A stretch of DNA of 64,000 nt from an uncultured Porphyromonas sp. (GTDB taxonomy: Bacteria > Bacteroidota > Bacteroidia > Bacteroidales > Porphyromonadaceae). Where the stretch lies: NCBI RefSeq assembly GCF_938023125.1, contig NZ_CALHDW010000006.1, positions 62,001 to 126,000 of the forward strand, written 5' to 3'. Each line of letters starts with the position of its first letter. Within the stretch, counting starts at the first letter, position 1. Under the pieces are notes generated by a model that saw only the letters and a program-made list of their open reading frames with translations, had not been told where the DNA came from and made no database searches. Position numbers and translations under genes: made by a program. This document shows positions 57,646 to 64,000 of this stretch, one piece after another.

Positions 57646-60372
57646 TTACTTGCGCTCTTCGATAGCAGCTTGTGCAGCAGCTACGCGTGCGATGGGCACA
57701 CGGAAGGGTGAGCAAGATACGTAGTTGAGCCCTACACGGTGGCAGAACTTAACGGACGAGGGTTCACCACCATGCTCGCCGCAGATACCCACTTTGAGGT
57801 CGGGACGGATGGCACGACCACGCTCGGTTGCCATGCTGATGAGTTGTCCCACACCCTTCTGGTCGAGTACTTGGAAGGGGTCGACCTTTAGGATCTTCTG
57901 CTCGAGGTAGTGAGGCAAGAAGCTGGCGATGTCGTCGCGAGAGTACCCGAAGGTCATCTGCGTAAGGTCGTTCGTACCAAACGAGAAGAACTCAGCCGAC
58001 GAGGCGATGCGGTCTGCGGTGAGAGCCGCACGAGGGATCTCAATCATCGTACCTACCTTAAAGTCGAGGCGTACACCCTCTTCTTCAAATACCTTTTCTG
58101 CTGTAGCGCGGATTACTTCCTCTTGTTGCTTGAACTCGTAGAGGATACCAACGAGAGGTACCATGATCTCGGGATGAGTTTCAATACCCTCCTTCTGGAG
58201 TTGGCAGCAAGCCCCGAGGATGGCACGCGTCTGCATGCGAGTAATTTCGGGGAAGGTATTACCGAGACGGCAACCACGGTGCCCGAGCATTGGGTTTTGC
58301 TCGTTGAGCTTTTCGATGCGAGCTGTGAGGGTCGCAAGATCGATACCCATAGCTTCTGCCATCTCTTTCTGTTGCTTTACGTCGTGGGGAACAAACTCAT
58401 GGAGAGGGGGGTCGAGAAGACGTACCGTCACGGGCAAGCCTTGCATTACTTTGAAGATCTCATAAAAGTCTTTACGCTGGTAAGGCAAGATCTTTTCGAG
58501 GGCTTTTACACGACCCTCTTCGTCTTCGGAGAGGATCATCTCACGCATGGCTTTGATCTTTTCTGCTTCGAAGAACATGTGCTCTGTACGGCAGAGACCG
58601 ATACCTACGGCACCAAAGTTGCGAGCCGTTGCAGCGTCGCGAGGAGTGTCTGCATTGGTGCGAACTTGGAGGCGTGCGTGCTTATCGGCAAGCGTCATCA
58701 AGGTGCGGAAGTCATCGTCCATTTCGGCAGCAACCGTAGCAACTTCGCCGAGGAATACTTCACCCGTACTACCATTGATAGAGATCTTATCGCCTTCGTG
58801 GAGAACGGTCTTACCGATAGTAAGCGTGCGCTCTACCATGTTCACCATCATTTCGCCGGCACCGGTGATACAGCACTTACCCATACCACGAGCCACTACG
58901 GCAGCGTGAGAGGTCATACCCCCACGTGTGGTGAGGATACCTTGAGAGGCTGTCATACCTTCGAGGTCTTCGGGAGAAGTCTCTTGGCGTACGATGATTA
59001 CTTTCTTGCCTTCTGCGTTCCAAGCAGCGGCGTCGTCGGCAAAGAATACAATTTGTCCCGTTGCAGCACCGGGAGATGCAGGGAGACCCTTCGTGAGGAG
59101 TTGGGCCTTCTTTAGCGCTTCCTTATCGAATACGGGGTGGAGTAGCTCATCGAGTTTGTTGGGTTCGATACGCATGATGGCTTGCTCTTCTGTGATCTTA
59201 CCTTCGCGGAGTAGGTCACAAGCAATCTTAACCATTGCGCTACCGGTGCGCTTACCATTACGTGTTTGGAGGAGCCAGAGTTTGCCTTCTTGTACGGTAA
59301 ACTCCATATCCTGCATATCAGAGTAGTGGTCTTCTAGCTTTTGTTGGATGGCGTTGAGCTCGGCATAAATCTCGGGCATGCATTCCTCCATAGAGGGGTA
59401 CTTAGCAGCACGATCTGCTTCGCTAATGCCTCCGCGTTCTGCCCAACGTTGTGAACCAATCTTGGTGATTTGTTGAGGAGTACGGATACCGGCTACTACG
59501 TCTTCTCCTTGTGCATTGATAAGGTACTCTCCGTTGAAGAGGTTTTCTCCGTTACCGGCATCGCGAGAGAAGCATACCCCTGTAGCTGAGGTATTGCCCA
59601 TGTTCCCGAATACCATAGCTTGTACGGTTACAGCGGTTCCCCACTCAGCAGGGATACCTTCCATCTTGCGGTAGAGGATTGCGCGCTCGTTCATCCATGA
59701 GTTGAATACCGCCATAATGGCACCCCATAGTTGCTCATAGGGGTCTGCGGGGAAGTCCTTACCGGTACGCTCGTATACTGCTTTTTTGAAGCGAACTACG
59801 AGGTCTTTGAGGTTTTCTACCGAGAGTTCGTTGTCGAGTTTTACTCCGGCTTCTTCTTTTACCTGCTCAATAATGGCTTCGAAAGGATCCTGTTCGGTCT
59901 TTTCGGCAGGCTTCATGCCAAGTACCACGTCACCGTACATTTGTACGAAACGGCGGTAAGAGTCCCAAGCGAAACGCTCGTTGCCGGTTTTTTTGCTGAG
60001 GCCGGCTACTACTTCGTCATTGAGACCAAGGTTGAGGATGGTGTCCATCATCCCGGGCATGGATGCACGAGCTCCGGAACGAACCGACACGAGCAATGGG
60101 TTTGAGGGATCACCAAAGTTATGACTCATAAGGGTTTCGATACCCTTGATTGCAGACTTTACTTCGTCATTGAGGAGGTTGCGTACCTCTTCTCCACCAA
60201 TTGAGTAGTATTCGCTACATACGTCAGTGGTAATTGTAAAACCTGGAGGAACAGGTACCCCGATTAGGTTCATCTCTGCGAGGTTGGCACCTTTACCACC
60301 AAGCAGATTCCTCATGTCAGCACGTCCCTCGGCCTTACCATCACCAAAGGAATAAACTCGTTTTTTTTCCAT
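57646..60372 (-). CDS. ppdK: Pyruvate, phosphate dikinase
   Basis: A 908-aa enzyme that interconverts pyruvate, ATP and phosphate with PEP, AMP and pyrophosphate. Seen: the N-terminal ATP-grasp (GGKGANLAEMNLIGVPVPPGF, in part), the phospho-His loop RGGMTSHAAVVARGMGKCCI and the C-terminal barrel with GRCRTEHMF-type sequence (GLCRTEHMFFEAEK), FGTNDLTQMTFGYSRDD and the catalytic Cys in GICGEHGGEP. Length and order are normal. Acts with fructose bisphosphatase and PGK in glycolysis and gluconeogenesis. Confidence 0.97.
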   Translation of the reverse strand: MEKKRVYSFGDGKAEGRADMRNLLGGKGANLAEMNLIGVPVPPGFTITTDVCSEYYSIGGEEVRNLLNDEVKSAIKGIETLMSHNFGDPSNPLLVSVRSGARASMPGMMDTILNLGLNDEVVAGLSKKTGNERFAWDSYRRFVQMYGDVVLGMKPAEKTEQDPFEAIIEQVKEEAGVKLDNELSVENLKDLVVRFKKAVYERTGKDFPADPYEQLWGAIMAVFNSWMNERAILYRKMEGIPAEWGTAVTVQAMVFGNMGNTSATGVCFSRDAGNGENLFNGEYLINAQGEDVVAGIRTPQQITKIGSQRWAERGGISEADRAAKYPSMEECMPEIYAELNAIQQKLEDHYSDMQDMEFTVQEGKLWLLQTRNGKRTGSAMVKIACDLLREGKITEEQAIMRIEPNKLDELLHPVFDKEALKKAQLLTKGLPASPGAATGQIVFFADDAAAWNAEGKKVIIVRQETSPEDLEGMTASQGILTTRGGMTSHAAVVARGMGKCCITGAGEMMVNMVERTLTIGKTVLHEGDKISINGSTGEVFLGEVATVAAEMDDDFRTLMTLADKHARLQVRTNADTPRDAATARNFGAVGIGLCRTEHMFFEAEKIKAMREMILSEDEEGRVKALEKILPYQRKDFYEIFKVMQGLPVTVRLLDPPLHEFVPHDVKQQKEMAEAMGIDLATLTARIEKLNEQNPMLGHRGCRLGNTFPEITRMQTRAILGACCQLQKEGIETHPEIMVPLVGILYEFKQQEEVIRATAEKVFEEEGVRLDFKVGTMIEIPRAALTADRIASSAEFFSFGTNDLTQMTFGYSRDDIASFLPHYLEQKILKVDPFQVLDQKGVGQLISMATERGRAIRPDLKVGICGEHGGEPSSVKFCHRVGLNYVSCSPFRVPIARVAAAQAAIEERK

Positions 60373-60434
60373 CTGTGCTTCTTTGTTAGTTTAGCGTATT
60401 CTTATAATCTTTTGTCTTCTTAATTTCGTTGGGA

Positions 60435-62834
60435 TTAGTTGGAGGGCGGAGAGGTCCCTTCTCGGGTGCCACTCTGGGATGAGGTGTTGCCGGCACCTTC
60501 TGTATCGGTGTCGCCACCTTCGCCATCCCACCAGCCGGCTTCGCCTTCGTTGCCGCCACCGGCAGAGCCGCATGGATTATAGCCTTGGGGGATGTTGAAC
60601 TTCTTGTCGCGGGAGTAACCTATAGTCCTATCGCTATAGACCTTCTTGATGAACTTGGCAAAGATAGGAAGCGCAGCAGCAGCTCCTTGTCCGATGGAGG
60701 TGGAGTTGAAGTGGATAGAGCGGTCTTCGCCACCTACCCAGCACCCGGCTACGATCTCGGGAGAGAATCCAATAAACCAGCTGTCGCTATTGTTTTGCGT
60801 TGTCCCTGTCTTACCACCAAGTGGCAGCTCCAGGCCGTAGCGGCTTCTTAGGCGCCCACCGGTACCGCCATTCACTACAGCTTGCAGCATATCCAGCATC
60901 TTTAGGGAGGTCTCTTCGTTGAGAACCTCGGTCATGCGGGGGGCAAAGCTTTCGATTGTATTACCAAATTGGTCTTCGATGCGGGTAACGTAGAGCGGGC
61001 TCACACGTATCCCTTGCGATACAAATGTGGTATAGGCACTTACCATCTCGGCAAGACAAACGTCGGGAGTACCTGCGGCCAACGACACTACCGGGTCAAT
61101 ATGGCCCGTAATGCCGTACGATTTGAGTAGACGTACGAAGGTAACGGGCGAGGTTTGCCCCATGAGATAAGCCGTAACCCAGTTGGAGGAGTTTTGCAAA
61201 CCCCAACGGATCGAAACCATCTCGCCTTGGCGGCGGGCACCTCCGCTTCGGGGCGTCCAGGCACGTCCATTGCCGTCGTAGAGAGTTACGGGGTTGTGGA
61301 GTACCATGTCGCAGGGAGACATCCCTTCTGACATCAAGAGCGAGTAGAGGAAGGGTTTGATGGTCGAACCGACCTGCCTGCGCCCCTGATTGACCATATC
61401 GTACTTGAAGGTGCGGAAGTCAATCCCACCCACATAGGCAAGTACATGCCCATTCGAGGGGTTCATTGCCATAAAGGCGGAGCGCAATAGCCCCTTATAG
61501 TAGAGGATCGAGTCGCGGGGAGACATGGTCTTATCTATCATGCCATCCCAAGACCAAACCTGCATCTTTCTCTTCTGATCGAAGGCTGCGAGTATCTCTT
61601 TGTCACTCGCCCCCTCTTGCTTCATTTGGTACCAACGATCGGACTGCTTCATGGCGCGTAGAATCATTGCTTCCCGGTCGGCTGCAGAAACTCGTGAAGA
61701 ATAGGGGGCGGACTTGGAGCCCTTTTTCTCTTGGTCAAAGGCGGGTTGCAAGAAGCCACCTAGGTGCTCGCGAATGGCTTCTTCGGCATAGCGTTGCATG
61801 CGGCTATCTATGGTACAATAGATTTTCAGCCCGTCTGCATAGAGGTCGTAGTTCTTGCCGTTTGCCTTTTGGGTCTTTTCGCACCATCCGTAGAGGGGGT
61901 CGTTTTCCCAAGCGGTGCTATCGGCAACATACTGTCCTATGGACCACTCGTTGTAGTTGCTCTTGTCCGGCTTTTGGGCCGTGAGTATCAGTCGGATGAA
62001 CTCTCGGAAGTAGGGAGCGAGACCCTCGTTGTGCTGCGCTTTGTGGAAGCGTGTTACAAGAGGGAGGGCTGCTACAGAGTCGGCTTCGGCCTCTGTGAGG
62101 AAGCCCGCTTTGGCCATCTGTTTGAGCACTACATTCCGGCGCTCTAATGCCCAGTCCTTGTCGTTGTGAAGGATGGGGTTGAAGACCGCCGGGTTCTTAC
62201 ACATCCCCACCAGCATGGCACTCTCCTGTAGGTTGAGCTCGCTGGGCTTTTTGCTAAAATAGGTCTCTGCTGCCGAGCGAATACCCACTGCATTGTAGAG
62301 GAAGTCGAACTGATTGAGATACATGCAGATGATCTCCTCTTTAGTGTAGTAACGCTCTAGTTTGACGGCAATAACCCATTCGATAGGCTTTTGTAGAAGT
62401 CGCTCGATTACGTTGTCTGCCTTGGGGGAGTAGAGCTGCTTGGCAAGCTGCTGCGTGATGGTACTACCACCACCGCTGCCTTTTTGTCTTAGTATCCCGC
62501 GCTTAACAATAGCACGGAGCAAGCCTCGGGCATCAATCCCGGAGTGGTCTTCGAAGCGAATGTCTTCTACCGCTATCAAGGCTCGCACGAGGTCGGGCGA
62601 TAGCTCTTGGTACGACGAATATATGCGGTTATTGCCGTTACGGGCATAAGACCCTAGGGTGACACCGTCTGCCGAGATCAGCTGCGATGCATATTTATCT
62701 ATGGGATTCTGTAATTGCTCTACAGGGGGCATGTAGCCAATGATGCCAAACCATATAAGTAGGAATAGCAGCAAGACAAAAGCCCAAAAAGAGCCGAATA
62801 CAATCCATAGGATCTTTCTTATTTTTTGACGCAT
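60435..62834 (-). CDS. Class A penicillin-binding protein (PBP1A-like)
   Basis: A 799-aa bifunctional peptidoglycan synthase. A basic N-terminus and one membrane helix (WIVFGSFWAFVLLLFLLIWF) anchor it. The GT51 domain has EDIRFEDHSGID and GGSTITQQLAKQL; the transpeptidase domain has the SxxK Ser in GSTIKPFLYS, SSN and KTGTT. The C-terminal tail is Gly/Glu-rich (NEGEAGWWDGEGGDTDTEG, in part) and probably disordered. The ATG at 62834 is preferred to a TTG one codon earlier. Confidence 0.93.
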   Translation of the reverse strand: MRQKIRKILWIVFGSFWAFVLLLFLLIWFGIIGYMPPVEQLQNPIDKYASQLISADGVTLGSYARNGNNRIYSSYQELSPDLVRALIAVEDIRFEDHSGIDARGLLRAIVKRGILRQKGSGGGSTITQQLAKQLYSPKADNVIERLLQKPIEWVIAVKLERYYTKEEIICMYLNQFDFLYNAVGIRSAAETYFSKKPSELNLQESAMLVGMCKNPAVFNPILHNDKDWALERRNVVLKQMAKAGFLTEAEADSVAALPLVTRFHKAQHNEGLAPYFREFIRLILTAQKPDKSNYNEWSIGQYVADSTAWENDPLYGWCEKTQKANGKNYDLYADGLKIYCTIDSRMQRYAEEAIREHLGGFLQPAFDQEKKGSKSAPYSSRVSAADREAMILRAMKQSDRWYQMKQEGASDKEILAAFDQKRKMQVWSWDGMIDKTMSPRDSILYYKGLLRSAFMAMNPSNGHVLAYVGGIDFRTFKYDMVNQGRRQVGSTIKPFLYSLLMSEGMSPCDMVLHNPVTLYDGNGRAWTPRSGGARRQGEMVSIRWGLQNSSNWVTAYLMGQTSPVTFVRLLKSYGITGHIDPVVSLAAGTPDVCLAEMVSAYTTFVSQGIRVSPLYVTRIEDQFGNTIESFAPRMTEVLNEETSLKMLDMLQAVVNGGTGGRLRSRYGLELPLGGKTGTTQNNSDSWFIGFSPEIVAGCWVGGEDRSIHFNSTSIGQGAAAALPIFAKFIKKVYSDRTIGYSRDKKFNIPQGYNPCGSAGGGNEGEAGWWDGEGGDTDTEGAGNTSSQSGTREGTSPPSN

Positions 62835-62874
62835 CAATAAGGAAGTGCTAGTTTGTACTCTGTCTGTTTTCTAT

Positions 62875-64000
62875 TTACTTGGACTCGCGTTCCTTGATCA
62901 GCCCCAATTGGTAAGCCTCAAGGAGTTGCTTGAGATTGTTGACCTGCTCACGAAGCACCTTGCCCATATCCGTGTCTGCAACGAGTATTCGGTGCGAGGT
63001 AGGCTCCGTCACTACAGTAACACTTCTGATGTCGTCAAGGTTCTCAATCGCTTCACGTTTGCTGCTAAATGGTTCGTGCTGTACAAGCTGCAAGCCTCTA
63101 GAGTTGAACGTGAGGGTGTATCCTGCAATACCGGTGCTCGACTGGTAGGCGCGGCTGAATCCGCCATCGATTACAAGGAGCTTCCCACCTGCCATAAGGG
63201 GCTTTTCTCCCTTTACGGCCTTGACGGGTACGTGCCCATTGATTACGTGGCAATCGGGACCTTCTAAGCCAAAGTCTGCAAGAATGCGTGTGATGGCCTG
63301 AGCATCATCGCGGTACTTATAGTAGTAGCCTTTGTGCTCTTTGTGGGTATCCTTATCCTTGATAAAGTAACGTTCGAAGGTAGTCATGGCACTCTTATCG
63401 AAGAGGGGAGAGTCGGGTCCACACCACAGGTACCACATATAGTCCACCGATTTTTGTTTGCGGTCACTGCTCTCGGGGGCTTGGTAGGCGTCACGTACTA
63501 CCGTATCGATTTTCTGCAGTAGGGCTTTACCCTTGTAGGTACCACTGCCCACGTGTACCTCTTTGAGCATACCCTCTTTGTCGAGGGGCATTGAGGCGTG
63601 GTAGAGTAGGTTGCCATTGCATACGAGGTACATGCTCCCGATTTTGTAGAGGGTACGAATATGCTCGTGTAGCTTGATACTATGGGCAAAAGAGAGTCTC
63701 AATTGCTCTACTACAGAGGCCTCTTCAGGGGTTAGTTCGAAGGGGTTGTCGTGGTTCACCGTGGGGAAGTTCATATCCAGCATCGGGTGATGGCCATACC
63801 CTCCATTGGGGGCTGTATGGGTAAGATCGAGCGATCCCTCTTCCCAGTTGATCTTATCAAAGAGGTCGCGATCCTCCATCTTATACTCGGGATGCGCTGC
63901 GATCAGAGCGTGCTCCAGCTTAAATTGAATTACGGCAATGGCCTTGTGCATCTGGCTGATGAGGTAGACACTCTTCTCGTCGTAGCTTGCGTCGGAGTCG
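62875..64000 (-). CDS. fbp: Fructose-1,6-bisphosphatase class III, 5' end outside window
   Basis: The C-terminal 374 residues of a class III (Fbp of Firmicutes/Bacteroidetes) enzyme; the coding strand continues past base 64000. Seen: ILADFGLEGPDCHVINGHVPVKAVKGEKP and LLVIDGGFSRAYQSSTGIAGYTL (each abbreviated), where GHVP and DGG.S are the metal-phosphatase motifs, and the class III WYLWCGPDSPLFDK. It hydrolyses fructose-1,6-bisphosphate in gluconeogenesis. It lies 41 bases ahead of the PBP1A gene. Upstream codons ending DEKSVYLISQ show that the apparent start at 63951 is internal. Confidence 0.95.
   Translation of the reverse strand, partial: DSDASYDEKSVYLISQMHKAIAVIQFKLEHALIAAHPEYKMEDRDLFDKINWEEGSLDLTHTAPNGGYGHHPMLDMNFPTVNHDNPFELTPEEASVVEQLRLSFAHSIKLHEHIRTLYKIGSMYLVCNGNLLYHASMPLDKEGMLKEVHVGSGTYKGKALLQKIDTVVRDAYQAPESSDRKQKSVDYMWYLWCGPDSPLFDKSAMTTFERYFIKDKDTHKEHKGYYYKYRDDAQAITRILADFGLEGPDCHVINGHVPVKAVKGEKPLMAGGKLLVIDGGFSRAYQSSTGIAGYTLTFNSRGLQLVQHEPFSSKREAIENLDDIRSVTVVTEPTSHRILVADTDMGKVLREQVNNLKQLLEAYQLGLIKERESK

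Noticed and set aside
1..64000. CRISPR array, insertion sequence or integrase
   Set aside because: No regularly spaced repeats, no transposase and no recombinase motif were found in any frame examined; the R-M island has relics but no mobile-element enzyme.

Overview
The window looks like chromosomal DNA from a member of the Bacteroidales, most likely a Porphyromonas or close relative. The evidence is: many genes are preceded by the Bacteroidetes -7 box TAnnTTTG (often TTGTAnnTTTG); secreted proteins end in type IX secretion (T9SS) C-terminal domains; three tandem serine endopeptidases resemble Porphyromonas PepK; and several families restricted to Bacteroidetes are present (rSAM/lipoprotein pair, DUF4248, HU-like cassette, DUF4136, DUF4476). 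The species cannot be fixed by reading alone.

Layout. 1-1390: tRNA-Leu(UAG) and mutY on the minus strand. 1619-10691: a plus-strand run from one good promoter, holding two small lipoproteins, three near-identical lipoproteins at exact 600-bp spacing, a radical SAM/SPASM enzyme whose start overlaps the last lipoprotein, a TPR protein fused in frame to phosphoglycerate kinase, a GNAT acetyltransferase and a PAP2 phosphatase. 10776-12564: universal stress protein and a small DNA-binding protein. 12902-22201: three paralogous secreted trypsin-like endopeptidases, each with its own promoter and terminator. 22232-36231: mostly housekeeping minus-strand genes (S1/CvfB-like, PDZ-DUF4136-PDZ, pncC, tsaD, membrane proteins, YitT, leuS, MarC, tgt) plus a kinase overlapping an LRR surface protein. 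36255-38000: metK behind a long structured leader that contains an intrinsic terminator. 38216-46126: a type I restriction-modification island (hsdM, rhuM, hsdS, hsdR) with two variable repeats in hsdS and the remains of a second, decayed copy of the locus. 46472-48101: two paralogous lipoproteins. 48178-53550: corA, ABC-F, DPP5 and HAD genes in a row. 53551-56420: a DUF4248 / small membrane protein / amidase / HU-like cassette. 56528-64000: DUF4476 protein, pyruvate phosphate dikinase, class A PBP and the 3' part of class III fructose-1,6-bisphosphatase.

The strongest candidates for something unusual are (1) the triplicated lipoprotein array coupled to a radical SAM/SPASM enzyme, (2) the metK leader or small RNA at 37680-37977, (3) the phase-variable hsdS with adjacent relic locus, and (4) the TPR-PGK in-frame fusion. 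All assignments come from reading motifs and comparing copies within the window; no database search was possible.
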